From: an uncultured Alphaproteobacteria bacterium
GTDB lineage: Bacteria; Pseudomonadota; Alphaproteobacteria; CAAHEQ01; UBA3637
Direction of reading: 5' to 3'
Assembly: GCA_947627155.1 (NCBI GenBank)
Contig: CANQUX010000007.1
Coordinates: forward strand, 1-64,000
DNA: 64,000 nt
The position numbers and the translations under genes are program-made. The notes under the pieces were generated by a model. That model was given only the letters and a program-made list of their open reading frames with translations, had not been told where the DNA came from and ran no database searches. Positions 1 to 8,262 of the stretch are shown here, in pieces (position 1 is the stretch's first letter; the number at the start of each line of letters is the position of its first letter).

Positions 1-155
1 GCACCAAATAAACCCTCGTTTTTTTGGTGCAAAATTTATGATATAACTTTTTTAAGTGTTTGATAAAAAGACTATTTTCTTGTTTCAAAACAAATAAATT
101 GATCTTATTTTTATTGATTCCTCATTAAAAAAACCACCTCTTCGGTGTTTTTTTT
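1..155. other. Non-coding left edge with two hairpins
   Basis: No gene is visible. Positions 1-8 and 23-30 form an inverted repeat (GCACCAAA with TTTGGTGC). At 127-155 an A-run, CACC, a 5-nt loop, GGTG and eight T residues form a weak hairpin that could terminate transcription in either direction. The rest is AT-rich. The first hairpin touches the window edge, so its context is unknown. Confidence 0.4.
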
Positions 156-200
156 GGAGCGACCGCGAAATTGCTTCGGGCTTCGCCCTCGTCCTCTCTT
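156..200. repeat. GC-rich 45-bp repeat, copy 1
   Basis: A GC-rich block starting GGAGCGAC and ending CCTCTCTT matches 16099-16143 in length, with about five differences. It contains a small hairpin of the GGGC-GAA-GCCC kind. It stops exactly where a truncated type II CRISPR repeat begins at 200, so it seems to have cut the array. It is probably a dispersed genomic palindromic repeat of unknown family. Its first bases also resemble the 3' end of tRNA-Gly (TGGAGCG on this strand), so a link to element integration is possible but unproven. Confidence 0.55.
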
Positions 201-1067
201 ATGCTATAATTCAAGCACGGTTGATTTATTCGTGACTTGCGTTGCGACTTGACAATAATTTCCTATATGCTATAACAATGGCGCAACCTTATCTCCGGGA
301 AATATCGTTGCGACTTGACAATAATTTCCTATATGCTATAATAAATTGCCTAAAACACTGCAAGCTTCGTTAGTTGCGACTTGACAATAATTTCCTATAT
401 GCTATAATTTTATAAAAATAAGTTGACAAGTTGAAAGAGTTGCGACTTGACAATAATTTCCTATATGCTATAATATTACGTCATACCCGACCGAAAGCGG
501 TATAGTTGCGACTTGACAATAATTTCCTATATGCTATAATATAAAGTGCTTGTGTCAGCCGTAAGAGATTGTTGCGACTTGACAATAATTTCCTATATGC
601 TATAATCGAAGTGGGTTAAAGATCATTGGGAACCTAGTTGCGACTTGACAATAATTTCCTATATGCTATAATACGCAAGCCACGATTGAAGAATCAGTGT
701 ATGTTGCGACTTGACAATAATTTCCTATATGCTATAATTCCGTTCATTCTGTACATTAACACCGGTATGTTGCGACTTGACAATAATTTCCTATATGCTA
801 TAATTATCCAATCTTTCGGGATTTTATTGTCTTTGTTGCGACTTGACAATAATTTCCTATATGCTATAATCGTCCGGAACGCGAACGCCGAAATGCGAAG
901 TTGCGACTTGACAATAATTTCCTATATGCTATAATGTGCTTGCTCACTACCCATGCCGCAGCTTTGTTGCGACTTGACAATAATTTCCTATATGCTATAA
1001 TGAATACCGAAAAAGGTGTTCATATCAAATTGTTGCGACTTGACAATAATTTCCTATATGCTATAAT
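200..1067 (+). CRISPR. Type II-C CRISPR array (13 full repeats plus one truncated)
   Basis: Thirteen 36-bp repeats start at 241, 307, 373, 439, 505, 571, 637, 703, 769, 835, 900, 966 and 1032. Each begins GTTGCGACTTGACA and ends ATGCTATAAT. The spacers between them are 30 nt, except one of 29 nt. A leftover 11-nt repeat end (200-210) followed by an exact 30-nt spacer (211-240) shows that the array was once longer on the left. The repeat at 241 ends in C rather than T; the others look identical. The anti-repeat in the tracrRNA near 6061 pairs with this repeat, which ties the array to Cas9. The open reading frame across 638-934 is an artefact of the 66-bp period. Confidence 0.98.
315..342 (+). 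promoter_or_regulatory. Sigma70 promoter inside each type II repeat (representative copy)
   Basis: Within every repeat, TTGACA is followed by a 16-bp gap and then TATAAT, with TGC just before it, giving an extended -10 (TGCTATAAT). In the second repeat these lie at 315-320 and 337-342; the pattern recurs in each repeat to 1067. Transcription would start about 6-7 nt into the following spacer, yielding crRNAs with 23-24 nt of guide. Repeat-borne promoters are known in type II-C systems of Neisseria and Campylobacter. The first repeat (241-276) has a weakened -10, TATAAC. Confidence 0.8.
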
Positions 1068-1139
1068 AGATACCGAATAATTGATTGATTTTAAATCTTT
1101 TTTCGGTATCTGTTTATTTAAAAACAAGTTCTTTTTTGC
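1068..1139 (+). promoter_or_regulatory. Array-adjacent inverted repeat, likely leader and terminator
   Basis: Starting at the first base after the last repeat, AGATACCGAA (1068-1077) is perfectly inverted as TTCGGTATCT (1102-1111), followed by a T-rich stretch. Because the repeats here are all canonical while those at the left end are degenerate or truncated, this side is the probable spacer-insertion end. The hairpin could also stop read-through from the repeat promoters into cas2, which is convergent. Both roles are inferred. Confidence 0.5.
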
Positions 1140-1472
1140 TTAAAAAAGCTCGTATTGTAATGCTTTTTCCGCCAGCGAATCGTTTTTTCTGTTTTTTATA
1201 TGAATAATGTCTCCAAATTGCTTATCTGTAAAAAATAAGATACAAATATCCCCGATTTTAGGAGCATTTCTCTTCACGGCACTCACATATTTTTTACTTT
1301 CTTCACGACTTCCCGTAAAACGAAAATAAACGGAAAATTGTGCCATTGTAAATCCTTTTTTTTGCAGAAAGCTTCTAAAATTAGCTGCGGTTTTTCGTTC
1401 TTCCGGTGTATCTGTCGGTAAATCAAACATAACCATCATCCACATAAGTTTTAAATCCGCTCTGTTAAACAT
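1140..1472 (-). CDS. cas2: CRISPR-associated endonuclease Cas2 (type II-C)
   Basis: A 110-residue protein with the Cas2 N-terminal strand WMMVMFDLPTDTPEERK and the usual ferredoxin-like length. The acidic residue in the FDLP motif is present. Cas2 dimers bridge two Cas1 dimers during spacer integration. Its start overlaps the end of cas1 by 8 bp, so the two are translationally coupled, and the gene points toward the array. It is the last gene of the cas9-cas1-cas2 operon. Confidence is high. Confidence 0.95.
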   Translation of the reverse strand: MFNRADLKLMWMMVMFDLPTDTPEERKTAANFRSFLQKKGFTMAQFSVYFRFTGSREESKKYVSAVKRNAPKIGDICILFFTDKQFGDIIHIKNRKNDSLAEKALQYELF

Positions 1473-2367
1473 TTGTCAGTTTATAATTTGCTTTCAGTTC
1501 TATTTTGCCATCGGTTAAGGAAGAAACATATTGTCGCACAAACTCTTCAATGATTAAATATACAGGCGAAATTGTTTTATTTGTTTTCATTTTGGCATCT
1601 AAAATACCGGAAAGTAATTTTTTATATACCGGCGTTAAAGGTTCTTTTGTACTTAATTTATTTTCCTCAAAAATTTTATAGACAACCACATCTGCCAAAG
1701 GACGAAACGGTTCCATTAAATCATCAACCAAACATAAAGGATTAAGCTGATTTTGATGTTTTACGGAGAGCGACGGGCACAAACCGGATGCAATGACAAA
1801 ACGGGCAGTACAAGCCCTAATAACAGCATAACCGTAATTTAAAAATGAATTAATTCCTTCAGCTGACGTATCTCTGCGAAAAGTTTTTCCAAAAAGTGCT
1901 GAAAAATATTGCTTTGCAGCCGTTGCTTCTATATTTTGACTATCTCCTGAGGTAATGTGTGTAATCAAGGGTGTTAATAAATCTTGTTTTTGATATAATT
2001 GTAAAACAGCCGCTTGCTTTTTAACTTTTTCAATAACAATTTGTTGCCATAGTTTTTTTTGACGTGTTAATTTTGTTTGAAATTGTATTCGTTGAATATA
2101 ACTCTGCTTATAATGACCGATCAGCGGTAAAAATATACCGCTCGGAATGTAATTTTTACCGCAAACAATAATCGGAATCCCCTCTTCCGCCAAACTTTGA
2201 AGTAAAGGTTGTGTATAGATAACCGTCTGAGATGTAACAATAATACTTAAAATTAAATCCAAAGGAATATCTTTAATAATTTGTTCTTCTTCACTGATAC
2301 GCAAAAATCCGGCCAATACGGATAATTTTTTATTATTTGTACTAATTTCAACAATATTTCCATGCAT
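1465..2367 (-). CDS. cas1: CRISPR integrase Cas1 (type II-C)
   Basis: A 300-residue protein with the type II Cas1 pattern: an N-terminal beta domain, then a helical domain with INSFLNYGYAVIRA and a C-terminal stretch LVDDLMEPFRPLAD that carries the conserved catalytic acidic residues. It integrates new spacers together with Cas2. Its ATG shares one base with the cas9 stop codon (TAATG), showing tight coupling. There is no csn2 or cas4, which fits subtype II-C. It is the only Cas1 in the window, so the neighbouring type III array has no dedicated adaptation gene here. Confidence 0.96.
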   Translation of the reverse strand: MHGNIVEISTNNKKLSVLAGFLRISEEEQIIKDIPLDLILSIIVTSQTVIYTQPLLQSLAEEGIPIIVCGKNYIPSGIFLPLIGHYKQSYIQRIQFQTKLTRQKKLWQQIVIEKVKKQAAVLQLYQKQDLLTPLITHITSGDSQNIEATAAKQYFSALFGKTFRRDTSAEGINSFLNYGYAVIRACTARFVIASGLCPSLSVKHQNQLNPLCLVDDLMEPFRPLADVVVYKIFEENKLSTKEPLTPVYKKLLSGILDAKMKTNKTISPVYLIIEEFVRQYVSSLTDGKIELKANYKLTNV

Positions 2368-5300
2368 TATTTTTCTCCGATGTGTCCGATTGCCGATATA
2401 GAAACTTTACGACAATGATATTGTTTAAATTTCCCGATACTGCATGCCCAAGACTTTGTATTGCCATCTTCTTGAGCAATATGCAAAGGACGCAGAAAAA
2501 TATTGCCTCCGCTCATTTTCTTTACTCTGAATAACAGTTTCAGTTCTTTCTTTTCCGGATATTTTCTAAACTGATCTTGAACCCATTTGCGAATACCGCT
2601 AAATCCGGTTTCAAGAGTATCATCAGCTGAAAATGTAGCTTCAATAATGTTATTGTTTCGAATTGTTGTTATGAGTTTGGCAGTCGAATGAACATCCTTC
2701 CAAAAAAATTTTCCTCTGCGTTCAAAAGCATAATAATTAGAAAGAATTTCAAGTGACCAATTTTCCTCTTTATTGGGTAAAAACTTATCATTTTTATTTA
2801 TTTGATAAATTTGAGCGGCATAATTTCCCGCAGATTCATGCCATTTAAAAGCTTTATCTTTTGTAAATGTATTGATAAAGTCTGTTTCAATTTCCTGATA
2901 TTTATTTTCCCCGATTACTTTTTTTCGAACAGAGGCTTTGAGCCATTCGGTATATTTTTGATGAAATTCAATTTTTTGCTCTTTCGTCCGAAAAATCGGA
3001 ACCATACAGGACAGTGATCTTTTCTTAAATACTTTTTTTCCGTTTTTTCTTTCGGCAAATTCTATCTCCACATCATCTTTTTTCACAGCCAATATTCTCC
3101 GAAACCCGAAAGCACTGTCTTGATTAATAGGTGCGAAACCGAATGAAGAAATATTTTTATGAAGCGCCGTCGCTTTTTGAATGATATTTTTCAGCTTGTC
3201 TTTGGGTTCTTTATATGAAACCGTTAAACGATTAAGTTGTTTGATAAAATCTTCCTTATCAAATAACGGATAGGGTCTGCTATAAAATTTACCTGATTCT
3301 TTTAACAATTTTGTACGCGCTTCACCCAATGTAATAAATTGACCGTTTTCAGCTTTTTGATTTTCTTCTGTCTGATATTGTTCTGTTTGATCGGCAAAGT
3401 CATTACCGGATATAAACTGAATAATTTCAGGTGTTATATTTGCAAGCGTAAAAGCATCTAATGCATGGTGATAATGAATACTTCTGTCTTTTAAAACAGA
3501 TGTTTGATTATGAATTTCATCTGTACTTAATGCATTCACAATCTCTTTAGCCTGCTGTGTAATTGTCTTATCATCTGATTCGGGATTGTTTTCTCGCAGC
3601 TCTTTTTCTTTTTTATCAATCAATATATCTTGTTGCCACTTTTGAACAGTCCAAAGCTCATAATCTTTCGGTAATGTATCCGCAATATTCCACACTTTTT
3701 TAAGCTGATCGGTTATCTGCCCTTTGGCTGAAACAATCTTGCTTTCCGCACAGATGCAGGTCAGATATTTTTTTGCCAATTTTGACATATATTGCATATC
3801 TGTTAAATCACGCGCCATATTTTTATTATTTTTATTAAAAATATTTCTGGCATTTGGTGAAAAACGCCAACCGACAGCTTTAAAATTAAAAGTTTTTTTA
3901 ATATTTTTATGTGCCTTATCAATATCTTTCGCCCGCTCTTTAATTTTTGCCAAACTCATTTCATCAAGTTCATCTTTATTTTTTGCAAGAACAGATAATT
4001 GACTCATATCACTAAAAAAGTCAAAAGGAAGTTGATTTGATTTTTTACGGTTAATATCATATCTGGTAATAATTTTATTATTATATGAATCGTCATAACT
4101 CCACGAATACGGTAAAATATGTTCAATTTCATACTCCCAACTGAATAAATCGGTTATTGAAATTGTTTTTCCCGTATAAAGATCAACGCGTTTCGTAACA
4201 TCTTTCGGATTTAAATTATACCAAACTTTGTATTTTTCAATATTAAAAGAAGTTACGGGAAGTCCCGCTTTTCTTATTTCCGCACGAGCTTCTGCCATAA
4301 TTGCCGCATTTTCTTTTTGCTTTTTTTCAATTTCGGCCAAAGCTTTTTTACCCTTGGTTAATTCTCTGCCCAATTCAATGGTAATCCCTTCCGGTTTTCC
4401 GTATTTTTGTATTAATTCATTGACCACATTTCTCAGTTGATTTAAGGCAATATGAACACTCACATTTGTAATTCGTCCCATATAGTTATCATAATCCCAT
4501 TGTTTTTGGTATTTTTCTTTATCCCCGCCGATTAATTGTTCATGGAAAAGTTCCTGATATTTGGGCAAGTATTCTAGTTGAGGGAAAGCAGCTATTTCAG
4601 CCGGGGTTTTATGGTAAACATTTTTAACCGAAGTGATATAATCAGTTCCGCATAATTTCATATCTTCCGAAAGTTTATGCATTGCAAGCGCTGATAAATT
4701 GGCATATCCGTCGGGCAATAATAAAGATTGCTCTAAAATTTTTCGGACGGTTTGTTCGGACATATTCGGATTGAACGCTGTTAAGAAACATTGTATATCA
4801 TCATTGTATAAGTTTTCATTTTGCAGAATATCAATAATATTTCTTTGTGTTTCATCAGGAAGATTATACCAACTGTCGGCAAAGGTATCGGCACTTCCTA
4901 AAATAGCATTTGTTATATTACATTTTATACCCTTTCTGTTATTTTTCATTAAATTAAAAACAGTTTCTTCCGGTAATTGTAAATATTTTATTATTTTTTC
5001 AAACGAAACCGTATAATCATCATCATAATTTTGAGCTTGCGGTCGGTTTAAAAAATCAAAAAGAAGTTCATATTCTTCTTTTGTTAATGCTCTCTCAACA
5101 GGATAAGTGATTGCAAGATTAGCCATTTCAGAACGAATCCGAAACTCTTGTGCCACAGGATAAGCTTTCGGAGAGCGATATTCATTCAATTCCAACGAAC
5201 AAAAGCCCGTGTCTTGTTTTTTAAGAGGCCGTTGATAAAAAATATCAAAATCTCTAAAGCGTTTTTTCCTTTCATCCGTTAAAATGTTGGGATAATGCAT

Positions 5301-5927
5301 TTTTTGGTAATCCCAGACGGCATTAAATTCATCTTCATACATTTTTCGATTGGGATAAATGTTAATGACCAGTTTTCCTTGTGCATCCGTGGCATTTTTA
5401 AATCGGTATGTTTTGGTTTTATACATATATTCCCCAAGCGTTAAACAATTATTTTGTTCAATTAATTCCGCAAGTTTATTCATAGCTTGTTGCGTTTTGG
5501 TGTTTGAAAATTGAGCATTTTTTTCTTCTTTGCGATTACTCAAAAAACCGCGTCGTTGATTCAAATGAAAAATAACTCTTCCGATTTCATAAAGATTCAG
5601 TTTTTGATGCAATGCTTTAGCTCTTAATTCATAAGGATTTTTTTGTTCCAATTCCTTCATTAACTTTTTTTCCGCCGGAAATAATCCGACCTCTTGTAAA
5701 TCAAGAATCAGTTGTTTTTGCCTTAATTTAAATCTTTTTAAACGTTTTCTGCTGCTGCGGGCATTTCTTCTTGCAACACAAAGAGGTTCTTTTGACTTAT
5801 CGTTTCTGCCGTCGGGAAATATTCTGACTCCCATATCAAGTATGCCCTTAATTTCTCCGTTTTCCGTTTTTAAACAACACCACCCCAACGATGAAGTTCC
5901 TAAATCAATCCCGAGACGATAGTTCAT
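2367..5927 (-). CDS. cas9: Cas9 endonuclease (type II-C)
   Basis: A 1,186-residue RNA-guided DNA nuclease, within the compact II-C range. RuvC-I begins MNYRLGIDLGTSSLGW with the catalytic Asp at residue 8. The arginine-rich bridge helix follows (RNARSSRKRLKRFK). RuvC-II is near residue 515 (TIELGRELTKGKKA), the HNH domain near 600 (YEIEHILPYSW, then NRKKSNQ), and RuvC-III near 822 (HYHHALDAFTLA). All catalytic motifs appear intact, so it should cut. The ATG has a clear AAGGAG ribosome site 6-7 bp upstream. The tracrRNA is transcribed divergently just upstream. The PAM cannot be read from the sequence. Confidence 0.98.
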   Translation of the reverse strand: MNYRLGIDLGTSSLGWCCLKTENGEIKGILDMGVRIFPDGRNDKSKEPLCVARRNARSSRKRLKRFKLRQKQLILDLQEVGLFPAEKKLMKELEQKNPYELRAKALHQKLNLYEIGRVIFHLNQRRGFLSNRKEEKNAQFSNTKTQQAMNKLAELIEQNNCLTLGEYMYKTKTYRFKNATDAQGKLVINIYPNRKMYEDEFNAVWDYQKMHYPNILTDERKKRFRDFDIFYQRPLKKQDTGFCSLELNEYRSPKAYPVAQEFRIRSEMANLAITYPVERALTKEEYELLFDFLNRPQAQNYDDDYTVSFEKIIKYLQLPEETVFNLMKNNRKGIKCNITNAILGSADTFADSWYNLPDETQRNIIDILQNENLYNDDIQCFLTAFNPNMSEQTVRKILEQSLLLPDGYANLSALAMHKLSEDMKLCGTDYITSVKNVYHKTPAEIAAFPQLEYLPKYQELFHEQLIGGDKEKYQKQWDYDNYMGRITNVSVHIALNQLRNVVNELIQKYGKPEGITIELGRELTKGKKALAEIEKKQKENAAIMAEARAEIRKAGLPVTSFNIEKYKVWYNLNPKDVTKRVDLYTGKTISITDLFSWEYEIEHILPYSWSYDDSYNNKIITRYDINRKKSNQLPFDFFSDMSQLSVLAKNKDELDEMSLAKIKERAKDIDKAHKNIKKTFNFKAVGWRFSPNARNIFNKNNKNMARDLTDMQYMSKLAKKYLTCICAESKIVSAKGQITDQLKKVWNIADTLPKDYELWTVQKWQQDILIDKKEKELRENNPESDDKTITQQAKEIVNALSTDEIHNQTSVLKDRSIHYHHALDAFTLANITPEIIQFISGNDFADQTEQYQTEENQKAENGQFITLGEARTKLLKESGKFYSRPYPLFDKEDFIKQLNRLTVSYKEPKDKLKNIIQKATALHKNISSFGFAPINQDSAFGFRRILAVKKDDVEIEFAERKNGKKVFKKRSLSCMVPIFRTKEQKIEFHQKYTEWLKASVRKKVIGENKYQEIETDFINTFTKDKAFKWHESAGNYAAQIYQINKNDKFLPNKEENWSLEILSNYYAFERRGKFFWKDVHSTAKLITTIRNNNIIEATFSADDTLETGFSGIRKWVQDQFRKYPEKKELKLLFRVKKMSGGNIFLRPLHIAQEDGNTKSWACSIGKFKQYHCRKVSISAIGHIGEK

Positions 5928-6003
5928 TTGATTCTCCTTAAATATTAATGTATTTATTATACATCTGTTTAAAAATATATTTATTATACATTATATTTTC
6001 GTA

Positions 6004-6032
6004 TTGACAATTAAAAAATAATAGCGCATAAT
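6004..6032 (+). promoter_or_regulatory. tracrRNA promoter
   Basis: A consensus -35 box TTGACA (6004-6009), a 17-bp spacer and CATAAT (6027-6032) precede the anti-repeat. The start of transcription would be near 6039-6040, divergent from cas9. Confidence 0.8.
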
Positions 6033-6039
6033 TAATTTG

Positions 6040-6146
6040 AAGAAATTCATTAAGCTAAATACAGCATATAGGAAATTTGTTTAGTCGTTAATAAGAATTT
6101 TTTCGCATTTATAGGGGTAAAAGTTCGTCTTTTACCTCTTTTTTTT
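6040..6146 (+). ncRNA. tracrRNA: tracrRNA of the type II-C system
   Basis: The segment 6061-6087 (AGCATATAGGAAATT, then TAGTCG) is complementary to most of the type II repeat, with a small bulge. Nexus-like AU-rich sequence follows. A 10-bp terminator stem, GGGGTAAAAG (6114-6123) with CTTTTACCTC (6129-6138), then leads into eight T residues. The expected RNA is about 107 nt and would pair with crRNA for Cas9 loading and RNase III processing. The 5' end is predicted from the promoter and is not measured. Confidence 0.9.
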
Positions 6147-6168
6147 AATAATTTTATCCTTTTATTAT

Positions 6169-6216
6169 GCGGATTTCTTATCCGGATATTGTTGTCGCGA
6201 CAGCTTGCGAATCCGC
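6169..6216. other. Nested-palindrome element next to the solitary repeat
   Basis: Arms GCGGATT (6169-6175) and AATCCGC (6210-6216) enclose two perfect palindromes, TATCCGGATA (6179-6188) and TGTCGCGACA (6193-6202). The block is richer in GC than its surroundings. On the minus strand it starts three bases after the handle of the solitary type III repeat (6220-6255), where a spacer would lie. It could be a structured RNA tail, a processing or termination element, or a protein-binding site; the sequence alone does not decide. Confidence 0.5.
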
Positions 6217-6219
6217 CGT

Positions 6220-6255
6220 GTTTTAGTCCCCCTCTGAATTCGGGGCTGCTTTAAT
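6220..6255 (-). repeat. Solitary degenerate type III CRISPR repeat
   Basis: This 36-bp sequence matches the repeat of the 6628-7246 array except for two substitutions in the central loop region. The stem bases (CCCC and GGGG) and the ACTAAAAC 5' handle (minus strand) are intact, so Cas6 could still cut it. It is cut off from the array by the 72-codon gene. It may be the old terminal repeat of the array, separated by an insertion, or a stand-alone crRNA-like unit. Confidence 0.85.
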
Positions 6256-6349
6256 TAAACTCTTTAACTTTTGCTATATCAAAAAAAACAGAGAGAGAAG
6301 AAAACAGAGAATACTTTGATTTTGTTATTACAAATATGAGGGGAGATAT

Positions 6350-6568
6350 TTAATAAATGGCGTATGGGTCTTCTTCCTCAACTTTAACTTTGATTATTTC
6401 GGCTCCGATTTCTTTAAGGACTTGGGCAACGTTTAAAGTACGATTGCCGGCTGACGGGGCTGTTGTCACCCCCTCAACAAAACGTTCAATAAGTTCGGGA
6501 TTTTTGCCTATGATATCAAAATCGTCCGTTATGGTGTATTTGTTGCCTTTAAATTTTAATTTAATCAT
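6350..6568 (-). CDS. Unrecognised 72-residue protein inside the CRISPR region
   Basis: Not recognised. The ATG has a good ribosome site (AGGGAG, about 7 bp upstream on the minus strand), and the reading frame has normal codon use, so it is probably a real gene. The product is small and charged: it begins MIKLKFKGNKYTITDD, carries a central segment VEGVTTAPSAGNRTLNVAQV, and ends in an acidic VKVEEEDPYAIY tail. There is no signal peptide, membrane segment or obvious catalytic motif. It lies downstream of the type III array in the same direction, between the last repeat and the solitary repeat, and could be carried on the pre-crRNA transcript. A regulator, a small antitoxin-like protein or a cargo insertion are all possible. 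Confidence 0.7.
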   Translation of the reverse strand: MIKLKFKGNKYTITDDFDIIGKNPELIERFVEGVTTAPSAGNRTLNVAQVLKEIGAEIIKVKVEEEDPYAIY

Positions 6569-6627
6569 TTTTTTTCTCCCTATATGTATATCTTAATAAA
6601 CTTTTTAAAAAAGTCAAAAGTTTTTTA

Positions 6628-7246
6628 GTTTTAGTCCCCTTCTAAATTCGGGGCTGCTTTAATAACAGTTAAATCAACAACAACAGTTTTAGTCCCCTTC
6701 TAAATTCGGGGCTGCTTTAATGATGAGCGAAACTATCGGGTACACGACGAGGTTTTAGTCCCCTTCTAAATTCGGGGCTGCTTTAATAAAAAGCTTAAAA
6801 GCCGACTTAAAGGAAAGTTTTAGTCCCCTTCTAAATTCGGGGCTGCTTTAATTGCTCTAACGCTGAAGTTGATGCTTCCGATGTTTTAGTCCCCTTCTAA
6901 ATTCGGGGCTGCTTTAATAAAAATGCATAATTGCTACGGGTTATACAGTTTTAGTCCCCTTCTAAATTCGGGGCTGCTTTAATAGTCAGACGAGGCAGGT
7001 ATTTTATCAATTAGTTTTAGTCCCCTTCTAAATTCGGGGCTGCTTTAATTTTTAACGGCATCTTTTGTGGTGGTCACCAGTTTTAGTCCCCTTCTAAATT
7101 CGGGGCTGCTTTAATCAACAGTTGCGACTCCGATGGACGCCGTCAGTTTTAGTCCCCTTCTAAATTCGGGGCTGCTTTAATCGAGTCCGTGCAAGAAGTC
7201 GTTGCGATGAGTTTTAGTCCCCTTCTAAATTCGGGGCTGCTTTAAT
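6628..7246 (-). CRISPR. Type III-A CRISPR array (10 repeats, 9 spacers)
   Basis: Ten 36-bp repeats start (plus-strand coordinates) at 6628, 6686, 6752, 6817, 6883, 6948, 7014, 7080, 7146 and 7211. Spacers are 29-30 nt, except the leftmost, which is 22 nt. Read on the minus strand, the repeat begins ATTAAAGCAGCCCC and ends GGGGACTAAAAC. The CCCC/GGGG stem places a Cas6 cut exactly 8 nt from the repeat end, leaving the handle ACTAAAAC, which resembles the common handle ending GAAAC. Transcription is therefore inferred from 7246 toward 6628, co-directional with the csm genes. The short leftmost spacer is then leader-distal. Confidence 0.97.
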
Positions 7247-7347
7247 ACATTACACCTTCTCTTTTGTTTTTACAAGAAAAAAATGTTTTTTTCCATCAAA
7301 AAAATATGCCTGTTTACTTTATTTTACATCCCGATATGTTATTTTTT
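7247..7347 (-). promoter_or_regulatory. Putative leader of the type III array
   Basis: About 100 bp of AT-rich sequence with several A and T runs lies between the cas6 stop and the first repeat in the inferred direction of transcription. No convincing -35/-10 pair is visible; the array may be transcribed by read-through from cas6 or from a weak leader promoter. Confidence 0.45.
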
Positions 7348-8262
7348 TTATAAAACAACATATTTTCCCATACCCATAACGGCACCTTTTCCGACATGAA
7401 GTAATTGTCCCGCATAAATAAGCGGAAGCAGGGATTCCATCTCTCCCGAAAGCGTCCATTCTCCCGCCACACCGCCCAAGGCGATATGCGTTTGTTGTCT
7501 CGCGCTCCAACGAATCCAATCTTTCCAATACAACTCTCTTTTTTCTTCATTTAATTCTTTAGCTTTGATTAATAAATTTGTTTTATCATTTAAAAATGAA
7601 GCGGTATGTATGTGATTTTTATATAACAATTCCGTACGCCGTATTAACGAAGAAAAAAAATCTCCCGTTGTTAATGCTTCCGGCACAATCGGGTGCTTTT
7701 CTCGCTGAATGCGCAACGGCGTTTCGATTTTCAATGTTATTTCCCGTTTATCATCCGGCACGGATAAAACATATATCGGCTGCAATTCTTTAATTTGCTC
7801 TTCATTCTCTCCATATAAATATATTTCCTTATCCGCCAATTCCTGATAAACGGAAACAAGACTTGCCCGGGCTCTGTTTTTTCCCATACCGTATTGAAAG
7901 CCTTTTATCCATGCCAACAAAATATAAGAAAGCTTTGAAATCGCATCTCCGATTAAAATTTGATGAAAAACAAGTGTATCACCGCTTTTCAGTAATCGAT
8001 CTTTCGGCATCGACGGTTCAATAATATACGGATTCGCTCCGTTTTCACCGTTAGATGCCGAAGAATTAAACACAACGGCATAGGGGCATGACAATTGAAG
8101 CTTACATGCCTCACAATTTTCTTTTCCCGACAAACAAACAGCTCGTTTTAATGATGAACCGAAAACGCCTCGTAACGCCGAGCCGGCATAAGGCGGTAAT
8201 AATAAATCATGTTGCAAACGAAAAGTAAATCTTAATCTAATCAACGGTAATTCTAATATCAT
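7348..8262 (-). CDS. cas6: Cas6 pre-crRNA endoribonuclease
   Basis: A 304-residue RAMP-superfamily protein. The N-terminal PPYAGSALRGVFG and the C-terminal glycine-rich segment HVGKGAVMGMGKYVVL are the pattern of Cas6 proteins that process type III pre-crRNA. A four-cysteine cluster near residues 48-60 (CEACKLQLSC) may bind metal. Its start overlaps the csm5 stop (ATGA), so it is the last protein gene of the csm operon, directly before the array whose repeats it should cut at the base of the hairpin. Which histidine is catalytic cannot be fixed by eye. Confidence 0.9.
   Translation of the reverse strand: MILELPLIRLRFTFRLQHDLLLPPYAGSALRGVFGSSLKRAVCLSGKENCEACKLQLSCPYAVVFNSSASNGENGANPYIIEPSMPKDRLLKSGDTLVFHQILIGDAISKLSYILLAWIKGFQYGMGKNRARASLVSVYQELADKEIYLYGENEEQIKELQPIYVLSVPDDKREITLKIETPLRIQREKHPIVPEALTTGDFFSSLIRRTELLYKNHIHTASFLNDKTNLLIKAKELNEEKRELYWKDWIRWSARQQTHIALGGVAGEWTLSGEMESLLPLIYAGQLLHVGKGAVMGMGKYVVL

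Noticed and set aside
156-200. A tRNA gene at the left edge
   Set aside because: The 3'-like GGAGCG is not followed by a T-arm, anticodon arm or acceptor partner.
638-934. 98-codon frame with a repeated peptide in the type II array
   Set aside because: It is a translation of the CRISPR repeats and spacers; the period equals the 66-bp repeat unit.
7116-7145. A type III spacer containing GTTGCGACT, the first bases of the type II repeat
   Set aside because: The match is only nine bases, without flanking identity; chance is enough.
6628-7246. Assigning the second array to a type I-B system
   Set aside because: No cas3, cas5, cas7 or cas8 is present, while a full csm set and cas6 adjoin the array.
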